From: Trichomonas tenax
Taxonomy: Eukaryota; Parabasalia; Trichomonadida; Trichomonadidae
Assembly: GCA_023091735.1 (NCBI GenBank)
Contig: JALKBU010000039.1
Span: forward strand, 1 to 64,000
DNA length: 64,000 nucleotides
Direction of reading: 5' to 3'
In this document: positions 20,748 through 32,600 of the stretch, piece after piece
How positions within the stretch are numbered: position 1 is the first letter of the stretch
How the letters are laid out: each line of letters opens with the position of its first letter
The notes under the pieces: model-generated
What the model saw: only the letters and a program-made list of their open reading frames with translations
The model's database searches: none
Told to the model about the DNA's origin: nothing
Made by a program: the position numbers and the translations under genes

Positions 20748-22808
20748 TTATAATGAATTCTTTCTTGGTCTAGTGCCACCAGGAAGTAGTTCATCATCTT
20801 GTTTGGCATTCTCAATGTCCTGTTGTTTGTCTTGGTTGGCTTCTTTCTTTGCGTTTTCTCTGTTTGCAGCCATTTGATCGATGAACATTACTTGGTTGAG
20901 TTTGTCGCCTTGAGCTGTCTTTTGCTGTTGCTGGTTCTCATCTGGTAGTAAATCTGTGAATGACTTTGGTGCAGCAGCTGTTGTAGAAGCTCTCGATCTC
21001 TTTGGTGCACCAGCAGCAACTGGTGGCCGAGGTCTCTTTCCTGCAGTTGCTGATGTCTGAGAACGCTTACGATTCTTAACTGAAGAAGCAATAGCTTTGA
21101 GTCTGTTGAAGTCTTCCCTTTGTCTTCTCTTTCTGCCGAGTGTGTAGACAACGCCAATGACGACACCAACAATGACAAGAACAATCACAACGACAACTGT
21201 AACAGAAACAGCAATGATTACTGTTTGCTTCTGTTTATCTACTGCTTCCTGTGATGCTGCTTCCGGATCTGATGTGAGATTTAATGGGAATGATGTGAAA
21301 ACATTGTTGTAATAATAAAGTGTTGTGCAGAATGTTGTTGGATCTTCACAAGTGATATTATAATAAAGGGTTAATGTTGAAGCTGTTGTAGAGAAAACAA
21401 GAACTTCTCCTTCTTGTGTGCATGTCTTTGTTTGAGATGGTAATGACTTTGGTGTTAATTTATATGTTGTTGTGTTACCGCTGATGCATTTGTATGAAGC
21501 AACACTTACTGAGTCACCAGAAACTGATTCTTTCATGTTTGTATAAACTTGGTTCGTTTCAAGTGGCGCTTCACTCTTGAACAAAGGAAGAGGATAGAAA
21601 TCAACTAAAACAGATCTATCATTTCCACTCTGTGTTGTGACATCTGTTGTTCCATAGAAGAACTGTGCATCGCAATACATCGCCTTTGCATAGGAAGAAT
21701 TGTCTGGGCAATCAATTGTTTCCGTGGAAAGAGAATAACTAAATCTATGCTTGAAGTCAATGAAGTTCGTTTTTGATGTTGTCGGTTTGTAATTTGATGG
21801 GAAGACAACACTTGGTGTTCCTGTAGAGAACTGACTCAATGTGTAAATGTTTCTATTGCCCCAAATGATTGGCTTCGCGTATCTGTAGTTGAGATCATAG
21901 AAACCTGTGTCCCAGAGTATTGCGAGAGTGAGATCAGTCACGCGCTTCTGTGAGTAATCATAGTTAGAATATTAGTTTCCCTCAGTCATGATTTCAGTGA
22001 AATAGATTCTCGACTCAGCAAATGAACCAATGAAGCTATCATTGAAAATGTGTGTAACTCTTGCTGAGTTCTCAAGCTCTATGCCTTTGCAGTCTCCAAC
22101 TTTGTCGTCGTTAGGGAAGTGTGTGTTTGCATAGTATTTTGCATATGGTGTTGCCAAGTAGGTGAAGTTTTTTCCATCTTTTTCACCTGTGCAGATAGGA
22201 TTCGAATGTGGAGTGTTCGAATCGAAAGGATGGAAATGCTCCATCATAGGTCTGTTGATTCCCAATAAATGGAACATCAACTGAAGCAGCAATGAATAAA
22301 AGTAATCTTTCCCATCAGCTTTACTTTCATACGTCAATTGCGAAAAAACTGTTTGGTCCAATACAATGAATCCCGATGTAGGTCTCTTAGTATCGGACTC
22401 CTGAGTGGCGACAAGAGCAAATGAAGTCCTTCCGTTGGAATTTGTGAATGGGCGATGAAGAAATGTAACGTGTAAATCCGAATTAGACACAGTCTGACCA
22501 TCTACAAGTGATTGCGAAACTGTGTCAATGTCGGCAAGTGTGATTGGAGAAGTTAACCTCTTTACATAAACTAAATTTTGTAAGTATGATACAACATTGT
22601 TCATTGTAGCATTCAGATATGGTATATTGGCTTCCAATGTGCCGGAGTTGCAGGAATATTCGGAATTATTCCATTGCACTTTGTTGTTAGAGTTGGAGCA
22701 AACAAGTTTGTCGAATGATGCGTTCAGGAATTTAGTCTCGAATGTAATGCGGATCTGCTCAAAGCCAGTCCTGTAGGAAATAGTGAGTGATAATATTAAA
22801 GGAAACAT
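20748..22808 (-). pseudogene. Leishmanolysin-like (GP63, M8) surface protein with in-frame stop and no HExxH
   Basis: Two open pieces lie in the same frame, 22808-21975 and 21971-20748, separated only by a TAA at 21974-21972. The first begins with a signal-peptide-like MFPLILSLTISY and contains M8 phrases (LLQLMFHLLGIN, then EHFHPF). The HExxH zinc motif reads LQLMFH, so the first His and the Glu are gone. The second carries the conserved ALxDxGFYD-like phrase (LAILWDTGFYDLNYRYAKP), a Cys-rich region, one transmembrane segment (VIIAVSVTVVVVIVLVIVGV) and a long basic tail. It was a type I surface protein of the GP63-like family, large in T. vaginalis. The lost motif predicts no peptidase activity, even if the stop were an error. 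Confidence 0.8.
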
Positions 22809-22968
22809 TGAGAAAAAATGTTTCCTATAAAATTATAAAATTCATAGAAAATTTTGAGGTTTTTGTTGGAAATACAAAATAAAGGTGAAATTACTCTTTA
22901 CTCGTTTTTCCAATGCCGTAGTTTGAATGCCGAAGCTTAGTTCATCGATTGGGCAATTAAATTTTTCT

Positions 22969-23719
22969 ACGCAAAGTCGGCGAAACTCGTTTTTTAACTT
23001 ACTGGATTAACTTTTTGCTAAGTTATTGAACCACAATGTACAAAATCATGTTGTGCATGATATATTAAAGAATTAGCTAACAAAATCTATATTTCATTAA
23101 AATATTAGATATATCTTGCATCAAAAACATTGATTTGCCATGATGTGCTTTACTCATTATAATATATTATATTCCCATTGTATAGCATTTTTAGAACATA
23201 AAATAGGTTGTTGTCGATGATAAATATGTAAATCTAATCACAAATATGCTTTTTAGCTTTTTTGGGAAAAAGTATTCCAAATGTTCACACATAAGCTCTG
23301 TGTGTTATTCTTCTCAATTTAATAAACTTTTCAAATTTAGCCGTTCAAAAAAGAATCATCATTATTTTTGGGAAAATAACACACAGAGCTTATGTGTGAA
23401 CATTTGGAATACTTTTTTCCAAAAAAAAAGCTAAAAAAGCATATTTGTGATTATATTTACATATTTATCATCGATAACAGTCTATTTTACGTTATAAAAA
23501 TGCTATACAATGGGAATATAATATATTATAATGAGTAAAGCACATCATGGCAAATCAATGTTTTTGATGCAAGATATATCTAATATTTTAATGAAATATA
23601 GATTTTGTTAGCTAATTCTTTAATATATCATGCACAACATGATTTTGTACATTGTGGTCCAATAACTTAGCAAAAAGTTAATCCAGTAAGTTAAAAAACG
23701 AGTTTCGCCGACTTTGCGT
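22969..23719. mobile_element. Fold-back element with ~340-bp inverted arms
   Basis: The left arm runs from ACGCAAAGTCGGCGAAACTC at 22969 to about 23309; the right arm runs from about 23377 to 23719 and is its near-perfect reverse complement. The spacer is about 67 bp. No transposase is encoded; the short open stretches inside are by-products of the palindrome. The window's first 243 bases are the right half of another copy. No clear target duplication was found; GGGCAATTAAATTT occurs at 22951-22964 outside the left arm and, inverted, next to the other copy. Confidence 0.85.
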
Positions 23720-24062
23720 ATCAATTTTAGACAAGCCTCATCGATTTGTGTTTAATTCGATTACTCTATGTAATAAAATTACAGGTACAATCTTCAACTG
23801 ATTTTAAAAACTCGCCGCGAAGGTTATAGTTTAAGATAAAGAGCGATTTTTTAAAATAATAAATTATTAAAACATAAGCGTATAAAACAAATGATAACTG
23901 TTATATGGCTATTTTTCCTTTCACCCAAATAGTGTATTTACACTTGAGATCCGGAAGCTAACGCGAAGTGCCCTTGATTTTCGACCTTTGCACCCACTCA
24001 AAAAACAAGAAATGTTAATTTTATTGGGTTTAGATATGAAATTTTCTATTTTAAATCAGCCA
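23720..24062. other. Intergenic region, no gene seen
   Basis: AT-rich spacer between the fold-back element and the PIAS-like relic. No structure was recognised. Confidence 0.4.
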
Positions 24063-25053
24063 TTAATATAGAGCTGTAATGTATCTATTTGCATTTTCAT
24101 AAAATTCCTTTTTTGGCCCAAAAATGAAAAAAAAATTAGAAAAATTGTGTGGTGCAAAGGTTGAAAATTTAAGGTAATAAGGATCGACACGAATCTCTTC
24201 TAAAGAGTGTAATTTCCTACAAATAGGGTATTGTCATGCATTGTTCTTCATAGCATAACAAATGAAACTCGAAATGTCGTAACATTCTCTGTGCATACAA
24301 TTTACACCATGGCCTGGGCGTGTAATGATCTTTCTAGTGAGAGGACAGACTCCTGAAGGCATTGTGGAACCGGATAACGGCATTATCATTGCTGGTTCTT
24401 TCATACAAATCATTTGTATCATTTTCTGTAAAGAAGCTTGTTTCATCCACTTAACGACAGCTACAACTTCTGTTGCTGGTTCAACGGACACAACTTGCAG
24501 TGAGACTTGGCGATCTAAGTAATGCTTCATGTCAGTCCAAAATGATTGGCCTCTGAGTGTGATAAAAGTGCCATTTAACTGGATGACTATTCTTGAAATG
24601 AGCATTGAAGAGAAAGTTGGCTCGAATTGAAGAACAGGAACATGATTATTGTTGAGAGTTGAAAGTTGGAAGGAATTAGTGTTGTTTTGAGCAGCCAAAA
24701 TAGGGCTATAAGCAGGGCTATGATCAGTTGTTTCGTAAATCGCTGACGGAGAGGTCGTAAGAAGCTGCTGAACGATTTTAGAAGGAATATTTTGAGCAGA
24801 ACCCTCTTCACTGTGTAGAGTCATCAGCTTCGATGGATAAAAGGCGTTTAAGCTTTGCTGAAAATGCAGTTAAAATATTTTGTTGATTTTGACCGATAGT
24901 TTCCAAAAATATTATCAATCTGTTGACCAAAACGTGTTTGTTGCCATCTGTCGGCAATAAATAGTCTCTCAGTAAGTCTCTTAACTGAGTAATCGAAAGT
25001 AACGAAATTCCACGCGTCATTAATGCGATACTGTTCGATGGCTGCAGCAACAT
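24063..25053 (-). pseudogene. PIAS/Siz-type SUMO E3 ligase (SAP + SP-RING), broken
   Basis: From the ATG at 25053 an 81-residue piece has a SAP-like DNA-binding helix pair (LLSITQLRDLLRDYLLP, then GNKHVLVNRLI). It stops at 24808, and a second frame takes over near 24824. That frame runs through a middle region to an SP-RING (SGVCPLTRKIITRPGHGVNC, then MHRECYDISSF). A TGA at 24236-24234 falls where the family usually has a Trp, and the same frame continues with QYPICRKLHSLEEIRVDP, in which a usual zinc-binding Cys is Tyr. The frame closes at 24063. PIAS ligases promote SUMO transfer from Ubc9. The frameshift, stop and lost Cys together argue for a dead gene. Confidence 0.75.
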
Positions 25054-25960
25054 CGATGGACCGAATCCCTATTTACTATCGCGGCAATCACATATAAATT
25101 TTATATCCAGCAAAATGAAGATCATTATGGCAAATCTCAGTCCTGAATTGCAGAAAATTTTCTTTATTGTTGATCAACAATAAAAATCTGACATAAAATT
25201 TTCTTGTCGGAAACCTATCGGAATTTGAATAGATTAAATTTTGTCATGTAAAAAAAATCGACTTTACGTGGCATAAATATATAAACCATTAATTTTGTGA
25301 TGCTTAAACATTGCATGCACTACCAAATCAAAATATCAAATAAAAATAAGATTAACTTTTCGGTGAAAAAAATTGAAAGTTAAAATTTTACGCCCTTTTA
25401 CTTTGAAATAAGAACTCTATTCAATGCTATATTGGAACGTCACATAAAATCATCTTTTTTATTTTACACATTTCGATAATTAAAAATTTACGCTTTTCAT
25501 GTGATAAATAGATTCCAAATGCATGGGTCACCTTAAATTTATCTTAAATCGGATTTTTATTTTTTGAACTCCCCATACTGATATTTCCCTTTCTTTTGTT
25601 GAAAAATACAATCAGCATAAAGAGGCAAATCTAGGCATCAAACAAATCCCCAAGATTAAAATTCGAGATTTTTGTAAGCATCAAAATTTTTGAACGTAGG
25701 ATATACAGCTAATGCTTAATCTAAATCTTCAATAAAAGTGAAATTGAGTGTAACGACCTCTCAAAAATTTGCCCATGTAGTAGGATATTTTTTTTATTGC
25801 ATAAATCGCATTTTTGTATCATACTTCCTCTGTAAAACCTCATCAAATCTATTATTATCAATTTGAAGAATAATTTATGTGCTATAAGAGATGGAGAGTC
25901 TTTAGAGATCAAGTTGTCAAAAAGCTAAAAAATTTTCCGTTTTTTTAGATTATAAATTAA
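25054..25960. other. Intergenic region, no gene seen
   Basis: About 0.9 kb of AT-rich DNA. It includes a GTCATGTAAAAAAA motif near 25234 of the recurring TGACATGTAAA type. No coding or RNA signal was recognised. Confidence 0.4.
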
Positions 25961-27946
25961 ATGGGAGCAAGAAGTTCACCTCCTGATGGCAGTGAAGAAT
26001 CAAAGAAGATCTGGGGAAATTATGAATTCCCAGGCGATGTCAATCACATGAAATGCCACAATTGTTTCTGCGCGATTATCTTCTTGATTTTGTTCGGTTG
26101 CATGATTGCCTTATTAGTTGTTGGTCTATTGAAGCGCCAGACGTTCGCTTTGACGAACTCTTGGGATACACATGGTCAATATTGCGGCTACAACAATAAG
26201 AAACTTAAAATTACATCAAAAGAAGCAGAATTGGAACTTTTGGATTTGACTGACTACCCGTACCTTTTCTTCGACGCCCTCAATGTCACTAGACAGATTT
26301 GCTTGAAGAAATGTCCGACAACTGGCGATATCGCCGCAATCTTTCAGAAGAATGCCACCGGAACTTCTTCTGAAGGCTTAGAGAGGCTTGATCCAAGCAT
26401 TTACAACCCAACCTATTATCCAGACGCAAATGAAACTTATCAATATGAAACAGAAGAACTTTTCAACCGCTGCATTCCAAAGGTCAACGTTGAAGAGAAC
26501 ATTGTCAATGGAACACAGTTCGTTAATGGACTTAAACAGGCAATGGACGCAATTCCTGCTTTATCAAGCGCTTTGAACTCAGTTTTCAAGCTTAAGTGGC
26601 ACATTCTCGCTATGTCATTCGCATCATTGATTGTTGGCCTCGTTTGGATTTTGCTTCTTCGTTGCATCACGGGATGCATCGTTTATTTCGTTGTTATTTT
26701 GGTTCCAATTGCTTTGATTGGTATCGGTGTTTGGTTATTCTTGAATGGAAGCTTCATGGGAACAATCAAGGAAGTTTATTCCACAAAGAAGCTCACTGGT
26801 TCTCAGATCACCGCTGTTATCATTTGGATCATTGCTTTCATCATCATTCTCATCATCATCTTCCTTTGGAGCAAGCTGAAGTCCGCTGTTGCCATCATCA
26901 AGGTCGCTGCTAAAGCACTCGGCCAGAACTTCATGATTTTGTTCGTCCCAATAATCACAATGATTTTCGTTTTCATATTCTGGGCGATGCTGCTGGTGTC
27001 GTCGGTGACGCTCTACAGCTCTGCTGATTTCAAGATTTGGGTCGATAATGATGGCAATGACAAAGGAATCACGCAGATCAAACTCAATCCAACGAAGGTT
27101 CTTCAGTACATGCTCATTTACAACTTCGTATATTTGATATTCATCTCTGTTCACATGTACTTCGTCAACTACTACGCTTCATCTGTTTCAATTGTCAAGT
27201 GGTACTTCTCTGGCCAGAATGGAAAGACATGCTGCGGATGCACATGCTTCTATGGCTTCTGGCTCGCATGGACAAAGGCATTAGGCACAATCACACTTTC
27301 ATCACTCATCATGACGCCTCTCTATCTCTTCATCATATTCATGGAGTACCTCGATAGAAAGGCAAAGGCAGATAACGTTCCAGTCTTCGTCCAGTTCTTG
27401 ATCAAGTGCTTCAAGTGCTGCTTGTGGTGCTTCACGAAGATCGTTCAGTACCTCAACAAGGTCCTCTTCACAATTCAGCAGGTATTCAACACAAACTGGG
27501 GACCATCCGCAAAGCTCGTCTTCAATGTTGTTATCTCAGATACACTCCTCACAATAATGCTGAACGGAATTTCGTTCTTCATCCTCTTCCTTTCAAAGGT
27601 CGTCGTTTCAGTCATCACGACATTGCTGTTCTTAGTATGGACATACTATACAATGAAGGAGTCTCTCGCTGGCGCAATTCTCGCCGCTTTTATCGTGTTC
27701 TTCCTTTCTTACATCGTATCTTCGTTCCTCCTTTCTGCATACGATAACATCATTGATATCGTTTTCGTCTGCTACCAGTCAGAGAAGTCAATCGACGGCT
27801 ACACAGCAGGCGAACAGTCCGCTGCCGTCAACAAGACGATCAACGACATGAAGGAGGCTCACAAGAAGGATCAGAGCAGTAAGGTTGAAGCCGAAAAGAT
27901 GGAAGACGTCAAACAAGATGAAGTCGCTGTCAAGTATGGTGAGTAA
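25961..27946 (+). CDS. Choline-transporter-like protein (CTL/SLC44 family)
   Basis: The 661-residue polytopic protein has a cytosolic N-terminus, a first membrane helix at about 35-60, and a long glycosylatable extracellular loop with several Cys (GQYCGYNNK near residue 80, CLKKCPTTGD and NATG). Around nine more membrane segments follow. SLC44 signatures are visible in the second half: AWTKALGTITLSSL and the Cys-rich KCFKCCLWCFTKIVQYLN followed by NTNWGPSAK. The family moves choline or related amines across plasma or organelle membranes. The N-terminus MGARSS could be myristoylated. The tail (last ~40 residues) is charged. Codon use is richer in C-ending codons than nearby genes, suggesting good expression. 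Confidence 0.88.
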   Translation: MGARSSPPDGSEESKKIWGNYEFPGDVNHMKCHNCFCAIIFLILFGCMIALLVVGLLKRQTFALTNSWDTHGQYCGYNNKKLKITSKEAELELLDLTDYPYLFFDALNVTRQICLKKCPTTGDIAAIFQKNATGTSSEGLERLDPSIYNPTYYPDANETYQYETEELFNRCIPKVNVEENIVNGTQFVNGLKQAMDAIPALSSALNSVFKLKWHILAMSFASLIVGLVWILLLRCITGCIVYFVVILVPIALIGIGVWLFLNGSFMGTIKEVYSTKKLTGSQITAVIIWIIAFIIILIIIFLWSKLKSAVAIIKVAAKALGQNFMILFVPIITMIFVFIFWAMLLVSSVTLYSSADFKIWVDNDGNDKGITQIKLNPTKVLQYMLIYNFVYLIFISVHMYFVNYYASSVSIVKWYFSGQNGKTCCGCTCFYGFWLAWTKALGTITLSSLIMTPLYLFIIFMEYLDRKAKADNVPVFVQFLIKCFKCCLWCFTKIVQYLNKVLFTIQQVFNTNWGPSAKLVFNVVISDTLLTIMLNGISFFILFLSKVVVSVITTLLFLVWTYYTMKESLAGAILAAFIVFFLSYIVSSFLLSAYDNIIDIVFVCYQSEKSIDGYTAGEQSAAVNKTINDMKEAHKKDQSSKVEAEKMEDVKQDEVAVKYGE

Positions 27947-28423
27947 TGTTTATTTTAAATTTATAAGTAAATGATATTTTTTATTATTTAAAGAATTTCG
28001 TCATTCAGACATCGATGAAACCATGAAAGCAAAAGTCAATTGTCCCCAGGTACATTCGGCATTGTGTCAGAGTTCACTCGTTCCAGATAAAGACGGCGTT
28101 TAGAGAGTACTAAGTTCAACGTAGTTTCAAGCAAAGGATACTTTGAATACACTTGAGCATACTTCTAAGCACAGTGATGAGACGACAGAATTTCGTTGTG
28201 ACATCGTTTTCGAGGAAACGAAAGTCTTCAAAGGATTATTAGTCATAGAAATTCTCGAGAGAGAATTATTGTTCGAGAACGAAGGATTGATGCCGAAGTA
28301 TATTGTTCTAGACGGAGAATTGAATGACAAAGATCTCAGTGACACGGTTGCTCGCCTCAGCGGAAACAAAGTCTAATAAATTGAACGATGGAAGATAAAT
28401 TTATTATAGATTTATTTATTGAT
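27947..28423. other. Intergenic region with overlapping short open stretches
   Basis: Between 28127 and 28376 both strands are open for about 80 codons. The + strand version (28143-28376) is acidic and protein-like but matches nothing I know; the minus version is Ser-rich and could belong to the downstream end of the Pmp-like relic. Neither is called. Confidence 0.35.
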
Positions 28424-29395
28424 TTATGATTCAATGAAAAGAAAAGAAATCGTTGCTTTGCTGTCTTTGAGGCGGCATCGGTAATTCGCTTTGTAGAATG
28501 TGTTTTCGACTTTAATGTACCGATAAATTGCAAAACATATCAAGTGATGAAGTTCGTTCTTGAATTTGTCTGCACTCATTTCTTCGGTGTTGAATGTTCC
28601 TCCACCTAATGATGTAAATCCTCCATTGCTATCTTCGAGATAACAATGAACGATTATCATCTGTGCATTTAATGCAGCAAACAATGAATTTACTGAATTT
28701 CCAACAAACAAACAATCTTCAATTGTTGTTGACCAGAATTTGTATAAATTGTTTGATCTCCAACATTGTATAAAACGTTACATTTATATATTTTTGTTGA
28801 ATTTTAACGTTCAACAAAAAATGCAACAAAATAGTTGGAAGTTCAATTCGAAAATGTTGAGAATTCTGAAAATGAAGGAGACTTGATATAAACTGATCAA
28901 AAAGCTGACCTTTGTCCTGTTTTGCAATTTGTGATGTTCGTTTGACTCATTTGGAATTTGCCAAATTGAAAATAACATACATCATATCCTTTTCCTTCCA
29001 ATCCACATGAAAATATTGTGGAAAGATTCATAAAACTCTTTCGATCAACTTCATTTGTAACAGTTATGGATGAAAAGTGACCAAAACTATAAGTTCCAAA
29101 GTAGCAGTTTGTTCCACAGAGTCGACTCATGCAGATTTCGCCTTTATTCTTAAAGTAGATTGCGCCGCCACTTTCAGGAACATTTCGAATGTCAGAAAAA
29201 GAGCTGTATTCGGTAATAAGTTTATTATTGTTATCGTATAATATGAACTTTATTGCATGACTGCCGTCGATGTTTGAAAATTTACAATTCGAGACTAAAA
29301 ATTGGTCATTTCCGAGGATTCCTCTGTTGCTCTGTAGGTAACTGCCGCTGAAGAAGTCATCCCAAGAAAAACAAAGGAATCTCAAAACGAAAATG
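28424..29395 (-). pseudogene. Pmp-like surface protein relic
   Basis: The upstream piece (about 29395-28897) begins with a hydrophobic leader (FVLRFLCFSW) lacking an ATG and contains the polymorphic-membrane-protein-like phrase SGGAIYFKN within beta-helix-like repeats (CKFSNIDGS, YSSFSDI, ITNCKTG). The frame is lost near 28897 and resumes before 28711 with IEDCLFVGNSVNSL and IIVHCYLED, the C-terminal pattern of the same family, and ends at 28424 without the usual membrane anchor. Chlamydial-Pmp-like proteins are a known T. vaginalis surface family. The missing start and internal frame change make this a relic. Confidence 0.6.
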
Positions 29396-29601
29396 TTGTT
29401 TCGATGAACAAAACAACATTTTTATTTATTATTTTTCCAACAATTTCTTCTCTTCATTCGATTGTTTTTATCACAATGTTTGAATGATATTCTCTCCACA
29501 CATAGGAGTGCAACTGAATTCACTTAAAAACATCTCAATATTATTAAATAGCAACAATTTAAGGAGATAATAAATAAACACTAATTTTTAATATAATATT
29601 A

Positions 29602-32600
29602 TTATTGAAGTTTGAACTTTTTCCTCTTATATTCGTGAATATTGACGCCCTCTTTCTGCATAACTTTCTGGTTCCAATACATAACAACAGGCCTCGTGAT
29701 GCCGAAGAGGAGAGAGTTTCCCTTCGATGAACCCGCGGCAATGAATGATTCTTCGATAGTTGATGAAACCTTCTTGTTGACCGAGAACTTCTTGCCCGGC
29801 AATATCTCGCATGTGTATTTCTGCCCGTCGATGTTGACAACGGATGAATATCCCTCGCGGCAAAGAGAGCCCTTGAACAAGAAGAAGTTGCCTTCACCGA
29901 GAGACTCGATTGTTGTATCGTCAACAATCTTAGGAAGATTGATTTCGCGGTCTGACTCATCAAGAGCAATCGGCTGTGAAGAGTCTTCTTGCTTCTTGTA
30001 TAGCTTCATGATGTACTCCGCGTGCTTCTTGACGTCGACGTCGTTCTTCAAGAAGTGGTTCAATAGTGATAAATCACCTGGTAATAGTTTGTTGAATGGG
30101 TCTTTCTTAGAGATGGATTCCAAATGATAAAATCCGTGAAAATAAATTGCTTTGAATAGCGGGAAATCGTGATCTGTTGAGCTCCAGAATGGAGGAACGA
30201 ATGCTTGATTCTGAGGGACGCTCTTAAGCAATTCCAGATGTCCGTTGAACTCGTGCTTGAAGAAGTGCTTGAAATCTCGCATCCACTTTCTGTTGTTGTT
30301 CAATTGCTCGGCCATGTGTCTTGAAAGGAGTGGCTCGAGTTCTTTGTCTTCCGTCTTGAGTGCTTTGCCTTCTGCTGCACGTGCGGCGGCCTTAAGAATA
30401 CGCTTGATCTGGTTTTCGACATCTTCGAGTTTAGTTGACTCTTTGATCTTTGGTATTTTAGACTCGTGCGGCATTCCCATCTTCAGGAGATACTTAAACA
30501 GTTTCTCGATTGCAGAATCAACATGTGGCTTCGCAGGAGCTTTATCGTGGTGGCTTCTCGATGAACGATCTTGTGGAGGAGGTTTACCACTGATCTGAGC
30601 TTCGATGAAATCAATCAGTTTCTTGTAACGCTTGACGGCGGCCTTCTTGTTTTCTTCGTTAAGGAATCCTGTAGCAAAATATTTGTCGTCCTTCAGGACA
30701 GTGTCCCATCTTCCGACGCCATTCGCCCAAACGGCGTGAAGCAAGTCTTTGTCACGAGATGAATCCCAGTCATTTGAATCTTTGACATCGTTGATGTTTG
30801 CGTAACCATCTTCGAACATCTGAATCGCGTGTAACTGCTGCAGTGCGTGAATGATCTTTTCTGGCTGCTGAAGCTTCGCCTTGATTTCCTTGTTGTTGAA
30901 TGTCTTGTTAGATGATGCCAAACGCTTCTGGTTGTCGTTCAATGCGAAGCTGTCACCGGCAATCTTGCGCATCTCTTTCTCTCTTCCAGCGAAGATCTTC
31001 GTCAACAAAATAGAGCATCCGTCCTTTGCTGTGTTAAGATCAAGACCAGTCGAGTTGCAGATTGGGCCCCAGTGATTGAAGCCGTATGTTCGCAACGCTG
31101 TGAGGCACTTCTGGACGCGGTTGATTGACCAGTCAGTGACATCATCCTCTTCATCACCATCGTCGTATAATCGCTTTGTGCTGCTTCGCTTTCGCTTAGT
31201 GACGTAAATCTCTGAGTTGTAAACTTGTGTCGTTCCCGTTGGATTGATCAGCTTCCAGAAGTTAGGATCGTTTGGATCTAAGCCTGATGAGCCATCCTTC
31301 TCAGCGTTGAAGTTCGTCTTTGAGAATGTTGAGTTTGAGTCTGCGGCGTTCGATGAGAAGATTCTCGTTCTTGAGTCGAGAATTTGTTCGATAGTCTGGT
31401 TTGTGAATTTATCAGATTCTTCGTAGCTTTCATCTTTAAGCTGATAATATGCACCTTTCTTGATCAGCAATTCGAGTTCCTTCTTGTCCATCTTGCTTTC
31501 GCTCTCGTTGTTCGCGTTTCGGTCCAAAATTGCTTGATCAAGACCCAGTTTCTTCGATGCGCGGTCGAACATTTCGCTTTCGTATGTATCTCTCGTGATG
31601 AGACGGTATACGACGACTTTCTCTGCTGTCTGGCCAATTCTGTGGCATCGAGCTTGCGCTTGGACATCGTTCTGTGGGTTCCAGTCGGAGTCGAAGATGA
31701 TGACTGTGTCTGCCGCGGTGAGATTCAAACCTAAGCCACCGGCTCTCGTGCTCAGCAAGAAAACGAACAAGTCTTGGTTCGGATCGTTGAATCGGTCCAT
31801 CTTCGCTTGCCTGTCATTGCCGTGGCTTCCGCCGTCGATTCTTTCGTATTTGTAGCCTCTTATGTCTAAGAATTGGGCCAACAAGTCCAAAACTTTCTTG
31901 AACTGTGAGAAAATAAGAACTTTCTTTCCCATTGGATGTAATTTACCTAAAAGTTTGTCGACGAAGACCATTTTACCGGAACACATGACTAAACGCTCTT
32001 CTTCTGTTTTGTCTTGAAGAACATCACCAATGATAGACTCGTAGTCCTGAATCAAGAAAGGATGACAGCAAACTTTTCTCAGCTGCATAGCGAGGTTAGG
32101 AAGCTCTGGAAGAACACGTCCTCTGTTCCCTGTTGATGCGAGTTCTGGAATCTTCTGTTCAATAAGAGATCTGTAAAGCATCTTTTGTGTTCGTGTTAAT
32201 TCAACGTTAACAATAGTTTCTTCTTTCTTTCCAATCGATTTTTCGACATCGCCTTTCTTACGACGAAGCATGTATGGCATCAATACATCTTGAAGCCTTG
32301 CAACGTTCTCTGGGTTCTTTTCGGTATCGTATTCATTTGTGAAATCATCGATAGAGTCGAAACGGACTGGATCGATGAGGTGGAGAAGAGCCCACAACTC
32401 TCTGAGATTGTTTTGGATTGGTGTACCGGTCATAAGAAGCAAATTCTGTTTCTGAAGTCCTTCAATGAATTTGTATCCCTTGGTTTCGTCATTTTTGTAA
32501 TCGTGTGCTTCATCGACAATAACATAATGCCAATTGAATCTCATGAAAATTTCTTCCGATTTAATTAAGATATCTTTGTTTGTAAGGATGACATTGAACT

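Noticed and set aside
22200..22240. tRNA-like TTCGAATC phrases
   Set aside because: The phrase lies inside a coding relic, with no acceptor stem or anticodon arm at the right distance. The same holds for those near 36470 and 38885.
26388..27747. Open stretches within the choline-transporter-like gene in other frames
   Set aside because: Their His/Cys/Ser-rich text comes from hydrophobic codons read out of frame.
28127..28376. Two overlapping ~80-codon open stretches on opposite strands
   Set aside because: Neither has a recognisable family or initiator; at most one could be real, and I could not tell which.
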